Source: Beta vulgaris subsp. vulgaris (Eukaryota > Streptophyta > Magnoliopsida > Caryophyllales > Amaranthaceae). Taken from it: a stretch of DNA of 64,000 nt. Below, in pieces: positions 1 through 38,514 of the stretch. Location: contig NC_079202.1 of the NCBI RefSeq assembly GCF_026745355.1, positions 5,415,158 through 5,479,157 of the forward strand. Reading direction: 5' to 3'. The notes beneath the pieces were generated by a model. The model ran no database searches. It was not told where the DNA came from and saw only the letters and a program-made list of their open reading frames with translations. The position numbers and the translations under genes are program-made. The number at the start of each line of letters is the position of its first letter. Positions within the stretch are counted from its first letter, which is position 1.

Positions 1-141
1 GAAGTTCCAAAATGAGAAGAAAAGAGAAGGAGAAGTCCTATGATATTCTAAAATATGTTACAACACTACTAATCTGTCGTTTTCAATAATTTCTGTTATG
101 TATCAGCATTAGATGATTAGGTCTGATGTGGATGCAAGGCA

Positions 142-849
142 TTGACTCGTGAAGGAAACAGATTCATGGAACAACGATTTATTGAACAGGCTGGGGAACA
201 GTGTTATAGTTTGAGCTCTCACTTGTGTGATGTTTGTGCAGTGAGTGGACTAAGTTTGGTAACAGGTTTCTTGGTGGCTGAAGTTGGCTTAACATCACTT
301 GGCACCTACAGAGACATGTTCCAGCACAACATTGAAATAGCCCTGTTTTCTTTGTCAAACTTTAGATCAGATCACCTAGCTTCCCAAGGTCAAGTAGGAG
401 TTAATAAGAAAGTTTCCTACAGAAAGTCATCCATCAAAACAAACTCGTAATGGTTCAGAAGTTCTCTTTAGATGGTTCCTTAATATTCAGCATATGTTTT
501 AGTACTTAGTTGATTCCAGTTAGGTTTCATACATGCAATTACATTTGAGCTCTTTAAAAAGAGCGTGATGATGTAATGTGAAACTACAGACATGTTTCTG
601 AACAATTTCAACGCTCATGGGTAAAAGAACCTTTAAGAAAGTTGGTCGCTCAAAATCCTTAAGACCTAGCAAGTATTTTTTCAAAGATTCTTAGAGGTGG
701 CTCTACCTGTACTACTTAAATTCAAATACACATCTCCATTGTTTCTATCCATGTGCGTCTATCTACATGCGGAAAAGAAGAGCCAACTGAGAATGATTTC
801 TGTGAAAATGATGACCCGATTCCACTGATCGCCATCTAAGGACCATCAA
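142..849. other. Unassigned sequence left of the copia relic
   Basis: An open frame at 142-450 on the plus strand (102 codons) has no motif I recognise. It may be part of the decayed retroelement. Nothing else is supported here. Confidence 0.2.
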
Positions 850-1620
850 TTTCAAACACATAACCAGTAATAGATCATCGTCTATCTAGACAACAAGCAT
901 ATTCTGAGCAAGCGAAGCCACTATTCCAACATGCAGTTCAGCCAAAACAGAAATCTATGATAGTGGTACCCTAGAACCCACTTTACCACATTCCAATATG
1001 CCTTTCCTGGATTCATCATGAGCATAGTGACAACAGTAACAACCTCTGAAATATTTCAACACACCACTAAAGTACATCAACTACACTAGCATAAGATACA
1101 TATATTATTTACGCCTTATCTTATGCACTTAGTGGGAGATTGTTTAAATAAGAGCCTATGTGGAACCAGTGGAGTCAAGATTGGTTTAGCACCTTTCATC
1201 CCAAGCAATAACCCATCAATGAACAATTTTCCGTTTATGTCTCTCTTCTTATCTCCACACTCAACATCTTCTTAGCAGCGCCGAATTTTTGTCTCAAACT
1301 CTAAACAAAGTTTGAGATTTTGCCTATCTACCCCTACCTCGCTCTTGGAAGCAATAAGAATGTCATCAACATACCAAAGAACGCAAATACAATCATCTCC
1401 CGAAGCTTGCAGATATAGACAGAACAATCATAGGCACTTATGAAGGAATCAAATTGCTTGTACAGCTGGTGAGGAGAGTGCTTCAATGCATAGAGTGATT
1501 TCCTCTAGCAACATACCTGACAATCCTTACCCTTGTATCCCTGATGATACATGTATATTTCCTCATCCAAATTACCATGCGAGAAGGTTGTCTTCACATC
1601 AAGTTCTTTTTAGCTCAAGA
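850..1620 (-). pseudogene. Ty1/copia reverse transcriptase relic
   Basis: Read on the minus strand, about 1605-1335 gives a broken copia reverse transcriptase: LDVKTTFSHGNLDEEIYMY, a KSLYALKHSP-like segment and the catalytic YVDDILIAS at about 1357-1377. Further on, about 1020-950 gives MMNPGKAYWNVVKW, the usual stretch before RNase H. Frameshifts and stops are scattered throughout, and no LTRs were recognised. Strand and order of the two pieces agree. Confidence 0.7.
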
Positions 1621-1622
1621 TC

Positions 1623-3145
1623 ACCATGAGCAGAATGACCTAATAGCAACTGTTTGGAAATATGTTTGACCACCAGAGAAGAAATCTTATTGTTTCTTAC
1701 ACCCTATTTTGGTGCAAACTACATATCCCTTACATTACCCTTATACACTAAATGCTTGTGCTATGTGACTTAGTGGGATCCTCTAATTTTTTGCACCAAC
1801 CTACACAAAATATCAATCTTTCCCTGGTGCATAGATTCGGATACAGAAACGAGTACAACGGATACACATACATGGAACAATGCTATCCTCAAAACAAAAG
1901 ACACAGGCACGGTAGATTATATATTAAAAAAACTACACTTATCTATTTTATATCTTATTGTATCAACACCTTCTTTCCTCTTCTTTTTCACTTACGTTAC
2001 TGGTTGTATCATAAATTTCAATTCATGCAGAAGTTCTAGCTATAGAAGATGTCATGAAGTGTCCGAATACTTTCCCTAAGTGTTCTTGTAGCTGTCCATT
2101 CAAACAAAAAAAAAAAATAACACGTCATTTAGAGTGTTTGGCATGTATTTGAGTGTGTCCGACGTATATTTGTGTCCAACACATCGCAAACATGGGACAC
2201 GATAGCCACATGAAGTATCATTTTGGCTCTTCTCACTCAACCCATGTGATTTGGGCTCTCCACAAACTATCTCACTCACTCCAAGTCTTTGACTCTCTTC
2301 TAATATCTCATGTGATGTATTCAATTTTTTAAAATTCTTACAACCTATGTTACTCTGACACGGATACGGATGTCGTATCCAAGTAGGGATCGGAGGATCC
2401 GACACTCTACTCCAAAAGTATGGTCGATACGGGGATACGGTCAAAAGAGTGTCTTGACTAGTTTTATAGACACGGGTACCGTATAAGTGTCGGAAAAAAT
2501 TTCCCGACACCTTTTTTCCCGTAAACAAATAAGTTGTTAAATTGTTAAAAAGAAGGTAGAATTCAAAATTTTAGCTTTGAAAATTTTTATAACTAAAGAA
2601 TAGCAGATATTTGTTCTTCACGTTGGTTTAATAAGTATGGGTAAATGAGGGTCATGTTCCAATATACACATTTAATAAGTTTTTATTTTTCTTTTCTTTA
2701 TAACACTTCAAGCTTTTAGTAGAATTTGTTTTTGCTTTTTTTAGAATGACCCTTTCCCACGTTTGACCTTCCACCTTTTCTCTCGTTCTTTCATCTTCTT
2801 CAGCTCTCTTCGTTCTCCCTCTATATGTCAATCACATCATAGCACCGGATAACAATGGAGTCCTTTCGGTTTGAAATAGATCGAAAAGCAAAATCCCCAT
2901 GGTATTTTTCCTAAGCTCGGTCTCCTCACTTTCCTGTTTCACATCTAGGGTATGTCATCCAAGCCCTAGATCTGTAATTTCTCCTTTGCTGTTTCAATGT
3001 GCTTTTCTTTATTCTCTTTTTCTCTCCTCATATGGTGATTTCGACACCTCTATTCCGACACTTTTCTGATACCCGACCCGGAAACTTCTTCCCGGCGTGT
3101 TGAGCGTCGTGTCATGTCGAGTAGACACGCGACACCCAAGGTGAA
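1623..3145. other. Noncoding stretch
   Basis: No gene recognised. Around 2345-2515 the sequence is rich in GTGTCGG/CGATACGG-like words similar to a shorter patch at 32390-32440, suggesting a dispersed repeat. Confidence 0.3.
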
Positions 3146-3148
3146 AGA

Positions 3149-3327
3149 GGGTGTTGAAGTAACATAGCTAGTTACAACTATGTCTAATAAGGTCTATGCA
3201 TGCTAAAGCTTAGTAAGACATTTATTTGAGGACAAGGGTGTTGAAGTAACATAGCTAGTGACAACTATATCTAATAAGGTCTATGCATGCTAAAGAGCTT
3301 AGTAAGACATTTATTTGAGGACCAGGG
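3149..3327. repeat. Tandem duplication, two units of about 88 bp
   Basis: The unit begins GTGTTGAAGTAACATAGCTA at 3151 and again at 3238. The copies differ by a few substitutions and a 3-bp insertion. Confidence 0.9.
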
Positions 3328-4210
3328 ATACGTATTTGTGCAATGGTGGAATTTTAAGGAGCTTTATGGAGATTTTTCTACATTAACAGCCATGGTAAAA
3401 AAGGGGAAGCCCGAGGAAGGAAGAAGAGTGGAGAGAGAAAATTGGTCTAAGTAGTCGTTTGATAAGTATAAGAAAGTCAAAACTTCCCACCATCTCATAA
3501 GGAATAGATTCCATTATCAAATTCATCCAGTTATGCTAAACGTGTTTGGTTGACGATGAGGAAGGTGAATTCGTGTGGGAATTTCGACTTACCTAAGGGT
3601 CCAACTTCCCCATTGTGTGGTTTATCGAGATTTCTACGAAGATTTACTCCCCCCATTTGCCATATTTTTGTTAACCAAACAACTAACCTAATATCCAATT
3701 TCTAGGAAATTCTACTTCCTACAATTTTTCATGTTAACTGAGCAACCACTAGGATTTATTTTTCTTGAATGGAACACTAGTTTAGCTCCCAAAACTCCAT
3801 CTAAAAACTCGTTCCAACGAAGTTCCAAGCTTCATCCTATGCCTGACTTTTTGAGGTCCTTAGCACAAACTAGATCAACTCTAGTTCTTGATAGACTATT
3901 ATACTTAAGAGAGTGGTCTATCCTGAAATTCCCAAATATCTACTCAAATTGTGCATTCATATTTATTTACCTTTGTACACCGTGATCTTTTGCCTCAAGA
4001 GTTTCAAGCTTGTTTTTAGTGAATCTGTTATAATTATGTATAGAATGTAGAAAGATATCAAGTAGGAAACTTTGTCAGAAACAACCTTTCAAAAGTCACA
4101 TTTTGCGAGAAACAACCTTATAATTTTTTTTCGAGAAACAACCTTTAAACTCTAATTTTTTGTCAGATGAAACCTCACAAGCCTTTTCCGACATTGACCA
4201 TATTTTCTCC

Positions 4211-4280
4211 CGTCCATACAGTTGTCCATGTACCAGTGAATCGAGGTTCAGGAGATACTCGGAATGCCGCCAAGATATCA
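4211..4280 (-). pseudogene. rbcL: Fragment of plastid rbcL (nuclear plastid DNA)
   Basis: On the minus strand it reads GATATCTTGGCGGCATTCCG onward, encoding DILAAFRV, then GTWTTVW: the N-terminal part of RuBisCO large subunit. About 60 bp between these two parts of rbcL is missing, so it is an internally deleted fragment, not a gene. Confidence 0.8.
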
Positions 4281-4283
4281 CTT

Positions 4284-4392
4284 TCAAGATGCCTTGGTGG
4301 TGAAATGATAGACACGCGAGACTCAAAATCTCGTGCTAAGCATCATGGAGGTTCGAGTCCTCTTCAAGGCATAATATTGAGTATGCTCATTG
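4284..4392 (+). pseudogene. trnL-CAA: Plastid trnL-CAA copy (nuclear plastid DNA)
   Basis: The 81-nt tRNA body is 4291-4371 with acceptor stem GCCTTGG/CAAGGC, anticodon loop CTCAAAA (CAA) and T loop GGTTCGAGTCC, matching plastid tRNA-Leu. The D loop has a base change (ATGATAGAC) and the variable arm reads GCATCAT, so it has drifted. Plastid-like flanks (TTTCAAGAT before, ATAATATTGAG after) show it came as plastid DNA. It touches the rbcL fragment, although the two genes are far apart in plastomes. Confidence 0.85.
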
Positions 4393-5096
4393 AATGAGCA
4401 ATTCCAAGACCTTCCCCCCCCCCCTTTCCCTCTCTTTTATTTCAGTTGGAGTTTCATTTCCCTCCCTATTTTCCCATTTATAACCTTCTTTCCCACTCTT
4501 CCACACTTAACCACTCTTTCCCACCCCAAATCCAATCTTTTCCCAGAAAAATCCTCTGAATCCGGATCTTCAATTGGTAAGTTTAGGGATCTTAATTCCT
4601 ATAATATTCTTTGATCCTACGATTTCGGGTTCTTCATCTCAATTCATTAAATTTCTTCAAAACAACCAGGGTTTCTCTTTTCAATTAAATCAGGGCCTTC
4701 TTTCAAACTGTTATTGAAAAGGGGAGGGGAGAATAATTGTTACTTACTTGTTGTTGTTGACAATAATTGATTACGTTGTCAGAGGGAGATTAATTCTTCA
4801 TTCATCAATACCCAACAAATGAAATACCTAACAAGTGAACAGTGCAAGAGAGGAGAGAGAGAGAGAGAATAGTTTAATTAGTTTTAAAAGAGGGTGGGGT
4901 ATATAAGATAGAGATTGGAGGAAAAACACACCAAAAAGTCAATCCAGAGAAAAAATGGTCAAGTCGGAAAAGGTTTGTGAGGTTTCCTCAGACAAGAAAT
5001 TAGAGTTTAAAGGTTGTTTCTCAAAAAAAAAAAAAAATCATTAGGTTGTTTCTGACAAAATGTCACTTTTAAAACGTTATTTTTGGTAAATTTTCC

Positions 5097-6096
5097 TATT
5101 AACTATTTGTCTGTTAACTTTCACAACTCCCAATAAATCTCTAACTAAGGATTTTACTCATTTTACCACTACAAAGATAATAATCTCACCATTAAAGATT
5201 GTAATGGTTTGTTGATAAAAAAGATGAAAGAGAATGAACAGATGGAACTTGGGAGGCCACGAATAAGGATATTGTCCGGAATAGTTTCGAACTTATGTAA
5301 AGGATCGATGATTGCAGGCTGTAATACCACTTATTGGCCTGGGACGACCTTTTCCAAATATATTACTGGATTTCTAAGGAAAGGGTGGAGGGGGGAATGA
5401 AAAAACAAAAGATATGTTAGAACTAGAAGTTTGACAACAGGAGCCTTGGGTTACATGAGTTACGCCCCTAATCAAGATCCTAGTGCAAACCACTTCTTTG
5501 TTATTGCAAGGCCAGACCTTGCTTTAAAGGCTCAATACTCACCAAGGCGCAAAGAGCAAGGCGCAAAGAGCAAGGCGCAAGAAGGCACAAAGCACAAGGC
5601 TATGCGCATCTGTAGGTCAGGCACACCTTTGGTGCCAAAAAGCATAAATTTCAATCCCACAAAGCGAAGCGCACACCTCTCCTCGCCTGACATAACTCAT
5701 CTCACCTAAGTTTGAGAAGCCGATTTGCTTTGCGCCTCTACTCGGCTGGTGCGTGTGCCATCAGCTCACTTTTTAAAACTAAGGACTAGGCCAACCCACT
5801 ATGACTCAACCCAAAGTAAGAAACTTGGAGGCATTTGTATGGGAATTGGGAAAGTAATCACACAAAAAGTGTCCCGAAAACATTCTACAATAGCCATAAT
5901 GTCTTTAGAAGGCCAATTATCATTTTTGAAGAGGAAAGGTAGATTTGTCCTAGTCATTGCCTTGTCTTTTCATTACAGCCAGAAATATGCAATAATTTTC
6001 AAGAAAGCCCGTTGCAAAAGGATCTCATGCTCACTCTCAGGACTAATAAACCGTTGTCTTGTCACTGATAGTATATAAAACAATATGCAAATGTTA
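5097..6096. other. Noncoding stretch with GGCGCAAAGAGCAA repeats
   Basis: Around 5546-5600 the word AGGCGCAAAGAGCA is repeated three times. No gene is supported; the frames at 5431-6078 show no recognisable domain. Confidence 0.35.
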
Positions 6097-6098
6097 TA

Positions 6099-6375
6099 CT
6101 CTTTCCACCCCAGAAAGATCTTAACACTAGTTGGAAGTTGGAAACACATAATTTAAGGTGATATGTTGTAGTTTGGTTATCAAATGTTATTTTATTAAAA
6201 GGTAGATTTGACAGTAGTTGTTGGGTACTTTTTTTATTGAAGGAAAGATAGAAAGTTGGGTAACTTTTATTGATAGATATAAAGTGTAGGCCAAAGGGGT
6301 GTAAGAACATCAATATTATAAAAATCAATCCATGCCAAAAATTAAAGTGTTCAAATTATTATGGGATGGAGGGAG
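6099..6375. mobile_element. Stowaway-like MITE, 277 bp
   Basis: Termini CTCTTTCCACCCCAGAAAG and (reverse) CTCCCTCCATCCCATAAT are inverted, with TA on each side. The same family forms the outer shell of the nest at 19910-20966. Confidence 0.8.
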
Positions 6376-6699
6376 TAGCTTATTATAGCCTTTGCAATCT
6401 TATTTATATTAGGATAGTATATTTTGTAATTAACCTATGTCTATTCTCCCTTCTGTATATATATATTGGTAATGTACTACAAGGAGGTAGAGAGCCTTTT
6501 ACCTAAATCTAACATGGTAACCTAAGCATATAATCTTATCAGATATTTTTTTTCCCTACTTTCCTTCCCTGCTACCCTCCTATGTCACACTTCACTCAGC
6601 CGCCAGTCATCCAAAGTCCCCTGTCAGGCTGTCACCAACGTCGTCAAACTCCACTAAGCCCTTCATGTCTCCAATGTTAAGAATTTATTCTCTCTTGTC

Positions 6700-7435
6700 T
6701 AGGACCTTGAGAAAGTTCAATACGATTCCTGGTGTACCCTTTTTCGTGTGACTGCCAAGGCATACAGTGTCCTGGATCATATCGATGCAACCATACCCAA
6801 GCCCACTTATAGCGATGCTCTCTTATGGGTTCAGTTAAATGCGGTTGTGGTCCAGTGGATTTACACCACGATCTGTGTTGATCTTCTTGTCACTATCTTA
6901 GATGAGAAAGCGACAGCCATGGGTGCTTGGACCACCTTAGCTGAATTGTTCCAACTTCCTAGACACTTGTGCCCTCTACCTTGATCAATTGTAACACTCA
7001 ATTGGAGAATGTCCCAAAAACTACAGCTTTTTACCAACATAAGATCTTTTTTCGATCAACTTAAGAATGTTGGTGTTACATCACAGATGAAAGCATGGTT
7101 CATCTTATGGGCGGTCTCACTCGTGATTACGGCATGCTTTCTACTGCCATTCAACAACCTGTCCCGCTATCCTCCTTCAGTAAGGCCTGCAGCTCGCTCC
7201 ATGCTTGCCTTGGAAGAAATCCTCTCTTGCTCAACAAGACCCACACACACCAGGAGTGCTCTTGTAACCTCTGTCAATTCATCTCCTGCCACCAACAATC
7301 AGTCCACTCAAAACTCCCAGCAGTCACAAAAACAAAACAGCCAGCACTGGGGCCGGCGTGGTTGCAAAAACCATGGCCAAGGTCGGCGTCGCAACAATGG
7401 TGAGAGTAACAACCAGCAGCAACAGTCACAATTTC
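6700..7435 (+). pseudogene. Copia gag remnant
   Basis: Starts with QYDSWCTLFRVTAKAYSVLD, typical of copia gag (UBN2-like). After a stop and frame change it continues with FFDQLKNVGV, RSMLALEE and a Q/N-rich, R/G-rich tail (about 7290-7430). No CCHC knuckle is visible. Confidence 0.75.
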
Positions 7436-7659
7436 CATGGCTTTTCCCTTGGACAAGCAACTGGGCAGTACCTACCTGGCCTTTCCCACATATCGCTTTA
7501 ATATTAACTTTCGGGGCAATGCACCTGCATCATCTCAGGGTATTCTGGGGTCTGCTTCTTGGTCTTCTCATGGTAACAACTCTCAGGCTCTTGTTGCTGA
7601 ATATGAACTCAATATGATGCAGCCTACAGCCAAGTCTTGCGCACACTATGATGATAACT

Positions 7660-9215
7660 GGTATATGGATGCCCGCTCCACTTCCCACCTTACTTATCCA
7701 GAAAATTCTCTGATTTCCCTGTGATTGGCGTCCTGATTCATGGGATTTTATTGTTGGCAATGGCAATAAAATTCCAAAAATTCTCATCTGCCAAAACCAT
7801 ACCGTCCTTTCTCCCTTAAAGACATTCATCGTGCACCACAAATTATCAAAAATTTTGTTTCTGTTAGAAAATTCACTACCTAGAGTTGGGTACCTGTTTC
7901 TTTTAACCCTTTTGGTTTTTCTGTGAAGGATCTTCATGTAGGGCCAACCTTGATTAATGCGAAAGGCTACTTTCACTTTAGCTTGGCTACTTAACTACGC
8001 TACGCTATTCCATTCGCATCGTGAACCAACCATAACAAGGCAAATTTGCCAGCATTTTTCATATTTCCCGTATCAAGACGCTGCTTTTCAAATATCTTTC
8101 CCAAATTTCCCTATGCTCCCCACACCTCCCTCCAATAATAACATAAATCAACATAAAAAGAGAGAGATTGAGAGGAGAGGCAATCAAACAACAATCATGA
8201 GATCTATGGTGGTTTTAGAGGGGGGGAATAAAAGCGATATAAGTTAATTTAATAAAATATACTGCAAATAACCGTATGATAAACCGTTATGCGGTTTGTG
8301 TTGAACGTACCCTTTCCGTCCCCACAAAACCGCAACCATTTCCACGACCATGACCAAAACCGTATTTTTAAACCATGGGTGTGAAGGTATTGGCAATCTG
8401 TACCCTATCACAACCTCCATTGCTCCCTCTACTCCAAGTCTACAACTCATCTTGTTGTTGTCACCTCCAGTACATGGCATGAGCGCCTTCGTCATCTGGG
8501 CTCGACCACTCTATCCACTCTTAGGAACCAAGATCTTACTTGTAATAACGAGCTTAACTCCACCTTTTGTCATTTACGTAGGGAAGTATATTCATTTACC
8601 TTCTTCCACTTCAAATGATGTAACCCTCAGCCTGTTTAATATCCTTCGTAGTGATTTGCGCAAATCACCAATTACTAGTTTTTCAGGTTATAAATATTAC
8701 ATTCTCTTTCTTTATCAGTCAGGTGGCCGTGTATGATATTGTCCTATAATTTTGTACTCACATTAAAACCCAATTTCTAAAAGAAATTAAGACCTTCCAA
8801 TGTGGTAATGGTCGTGAGTTCGATCATTCTGCTTTTACACACTTTCTATTACACATGGAATGGATTACCGCTTCTCTTGTCCACATATTTCCCCTCCAAA
8901 CAGTAGATTTGAGAGAATGATCCAAACCATCAATACTGGTATCTTACTCTCATTCATCATGCCTTTCTCCCTCCTAAAATTTGGGTCATGACCTCCAAAA
9001 TTAATAATATCCTTCCTTCTCGTCTTCTTCGAATTTCAAATGCCTCTCCTACCAAGTCCATTATCGCAAAACACCCAACATCTCCCACCTCGTATTCGGG
9101 TGTTTATGTTACCCAAATATGTCTTCTGTTGACAACACAAATGTCCCTCCGCGTCACTCCCTGTATATTTCTAGGGAACCCCAACAATCATAGAGGCTAT
9201 ATTTGTTTAGATCTA
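7660..9215 (+). pseudogene. Copia protease and integrase remnants
   Basis: NWYMDARSTSHLTYP at about 7660 is a copia protease active-site region in which the usual DSGA/DTGA reads DARS. The pre-integrase part (GNGNKIPKI, WHERLRHLGSTTL at about 8480) and integrase core (FQCGNGREFDHSAF at about 8797) follow. PCIFLGNPNNHRGYICLDLS at about 9160 ends the match. Confidence 0.7.
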
Positions 9216-9315
9216 TCTCAAAACACAATTATTCTATCCTATGTATTTTCTCCCTTCTATATATATGTTGATAATGTAATACAAGGACAGAAAGCCTTTC
9301 ACCTAAAAACTAACA

Positions 9316-9610
9316 GCCATGTTGCCAGCCAAAAGCGCCATATCCCTGGATGCCGAAATCCCAGTGCAAGTACCAGAATTAACCAAAGAGGCAAAGACTC
9401 TCCAGGTATCTCTTGTTCAGATATACATAAGACTTCAAACAGCAGCTCATCTGGATATCTTAATGAGGTTATATGTAGATTACACACCACAATTACCATA
9501 CAAAATACAAAAGGCTATACTGGTTAGATCAAGGCACAAGACCATTACAGCAGGAAACATCCATACATAAATAAAATAACATACAAGTTCCAGTTATATC
9601 ATATACGAAC
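9316..9610. other. Unassigned sequence between copia 3' LTR and NRPC1 exon 21
   Basis: A plus-strand frame (9319-9570, 83 codons) is open, but I recognise no domain. It lies inside the expected NRPC1 intron 21. Confidence 0.25.
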
Positions 9611-35774
<26,164 letters not shown>

Positions 35775-36435
35775 GGTGTGGCTGATGATCAACTTCAATT
35801 TTCACGTATTCCGACGAGAGAGACAATGTGGCCGCCGATGATTTGTGAGATCGGTGGGCTGAGAGTGAGAGGGAGGATGAAGGGGAAAACTAAAGAAAAG
35901 GGGGTAATTTCCTTCTTTCTTTTGGCGTGGCGTGGCGCGGCGCAAATTTGTAGGTAGACCCGAGACCACCTTGTACATTGTGATCTCGGTTTGAAACGCG
36001 ATTTGCAACAAACAAAACGCAAGCAATGTAAATTAACTTTAAAAAAATTGACAAAACGCTATTTATATAAATAACTTTTTTTAAAAAAACAAAATGACAG
36101 AAATCAGTAAAATTCTCCCAGAAATTGCGGTAGAACTCCAGATTCATCGCTGTAAATTTTTTAAAAAAAAAAAATTAAATGCTACAATATTATCTATTAA
36201 TTTTTTGTGAAAATAACTGATTTTAAAAAATAATAACCATGTTTTGTGGAAAAAAAATTATAAAAATTAATATCTATAAATCAGATAATATAAACAGATT
36301 TAAATATATATATATATATATAGAAATCCCTTGATATCCGGTTTTGATAAAATACCTGTGAAATTTCAAAATTCATATTTATCTCATTCAAGGTTTTGCA
36401 TGCCCTCTTCACATTGATTTTTCACCATTGACGCC

Positions 36436-37471
36436 ATGGATGAGAACAAAGCAACTAAATCAAACCAGTGGGTCAAATTAATTTTTGGTGGGTTAATCTT
36501 CATGACTTTCGCAAGAGAGAATAAATGAATTGGATGATTTTGAGTTTTTATTTCAAGCTTCCAATTGAAGCTTTGCTCATTGAGGGAAATAGTGACAATT
36601 GGAGGTTTTTGGGAAACAACTTGTACTATGACTTAAGCTGAATGAAAAGAAGACATACAGTGATGCGTTTTTTTTAGAATATAAACTATGCTATGGTTTC
36701 TTTTAGAATTTGGTTTATTTTTCTCTCATAAATTCATACTTATTGGTAAATTGTTAGTATGTTGTTAATGGTATAAATTGAATAGTGAATTTGAATTGGT
36801 AGTAAGAATTGTTACTGAATTATAATTGTGTTAATTGCATGAATTGTTAGTAAAATTAAATTGCCTGAACTATTAATAAATTTTAATTGTAGGAATTGTT
36901 TTTAACCTGTTATGTGATAATATAATTTTAATTGCATGAATTGTTTTATTTTTTGTAGTTTAGTTATGTCAATTATTGTATGTGCATACTCTGACAATCA
37001 GTATGGAATGTGAATGTTCTTTGATTGTATGTGTTGTGTTCTTTTTATATACTTTCATGTTCGTTTCATTTTTGTGATTTTTTTAGTATCACTAATATGT
37101 AGTATCAGGTCTTATATGAATATGTTCTTTTTAAATAATTATGGTGTTCCTTTTTTTACACTTTCATGTTCTTTTTCATGATCATTAATTTTTGTGATTG
37201 TCTATAATTTTTGGTTTCTCAAATCTCATCTGCAAATGTTCCTTTTAAAATAGTATGGTGTTCTTTGGTGTTTACTTTCATGTTCTTTCCTTTTTAATTG
37301 AGATTGTTATTTTATTCTAATAATTATATTTATTAAAACAGTTTGAAGGTTTGAAGAAGCTAAGGATATATATACAATATTGCATTGATTTACTCACCGA
37401 CAATGCTAATGTCAAAAGGGTCGAACTCCAGGTCTTGGCAAGGAAGTTTAAGAAGCTTGAAAACACTGAAT
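36436..37471 (+). CDS. Possible two-exon remnant inside the Mutator-like element
   Basis: An ATG at 36436 opens a short frame, MDENKATKSNQWVKLIFGG, and an exon-like piece at 37343-37471 after a TTAAAACAG acceptor encodes FEGLKKLRIYIQYCIDLLTD onward to a stop. I do not recognise either. They converge with the minus-strand exons in the same element. Confidence 0.15.
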
Positions 37472-38514
37472 AAATTTAAAGACTCGTGTGCATGTGGTGC
37501 ACATAATAGCTTTAGTTAATTGTTTTAAATGGTATTCTCGTATAATTATGTTCATTTTTTAATAATATTGACATTTGATCTTGTGTTCTTTTATAAATTC
37601 TTTAATGTTCTTTGTAATAAACTTTATGCTTTATATAATATACTTTCATGTTCTTTGCAAGTTCTTATTATACTCCGTCATAAAATACATAATATATTTT
37701 TATGTTTTATATAATATACTTTCATGTCCTTATGTTCTTTCATAAACAGTGTGGGTGTTCTTTGTTTTATAATTGTATGTTCTTTTAGTACTTATATATT
37801 ATATTTAACAAATCCTATATTCATATTTCATTTTTGCTGTTTTTAATGTGAATGTTCTTTTAATGTATGTGTTGTGTTCTTTTTATATCTTATCATGTTC
37901 ATTTCATTTTTATGATTTTTTTAGTATCACTAATATGTAGTATCAAGTCTTATATGAATATGTTCTTTTTAAATAATTATGGTGTTCCTTTTTTTACTTT
38001 CATGTTTTTTCCATGATCATTAATTTTTGTGATTGTCTATAATTTTTGGTTTCTCAAATCTCATCTGCAAATGTTCCTTTTAAATTAGTATGGTGTTCTT
38101 TGGTGTTTACCTTCATGTTCTTTCCTTTTTGTTTTGTTCGTTTTTTTTTGTGTGTGTAGCTTGTTTGCTCTCAATCATTATATGCTCTAATTATTTTATA
38201 ATTAGACACTACAGATACATCCATGTGTATTAATAATCTCTTTCGAAAAATATTTAAAAATTATTGTGAGGACAATTACAACCCAACACCTCAAAATACA
38301 CCTATCCACGCTAAAATTATAAAATCCAAAAAATAAAAAATCACAATTTGAACTTAGACACCGAAAAAAAAATGCTAAATATTCATCCATTGCTCAAACG
38401 ACTTAGAAGAGTAATGTCAAATAATCACAAACCAACATGAAATACAGAAGTTGACTATAAATTCTAATAGTTTTTCATTCACTTATTTCTAAATAACCTG
38501 AATATTCTAATTCC

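Larger units (their letters stand above)
4065..5096. mobile_element. Long-TIR element of 1.03 kb carrying plastid DNA
   Basis: Left arm 4065-4198 and right arm 4960-5096 are inverted copies containing repeated AGAAACAACCTT words; both termini read GGAAA[A/C]TTT. Flanking bases are TA on both sides, a possible TA target duplication. The interior holds the rbcL/trnL piece at its left end, then about 560 bp with no recognisable gene. No transposase is present. Confidence 0.7.
6415..9315 (+). mobile_element. Old decayed Ty1/copia retrotransposon with LTR remnants
   Basis: The two ends share an LTR 3' segment: CTATTCTCCCTTCTGTATATA to CTAACA ending at 6514, and a diverged copy ending at 9315. A primer-binding site TGGTAACC follows at 6515 (decayed initiator-Met type). 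The gag, protease and integrase order is kept but full of frameshifts and stops, and no reverse transcriptase remains. About 7940-8300 interrupts the protein match and may be a later insertion. Confidence 0.75.

Noticed and set aside
4291..4371. A working tRNA-Leu gene
   Set aside because: It is a plastid-type trnL with base changes in the D and variable arms, embedded in other plastid DNA; a nuclear plastid insertion explains it.
9319..9570. 83-codon plus-strand frame next to the copia 3' LTR
   Set aside because: No recognisable domain and it falls in an NRPC1 intron; not enough to call a gene.
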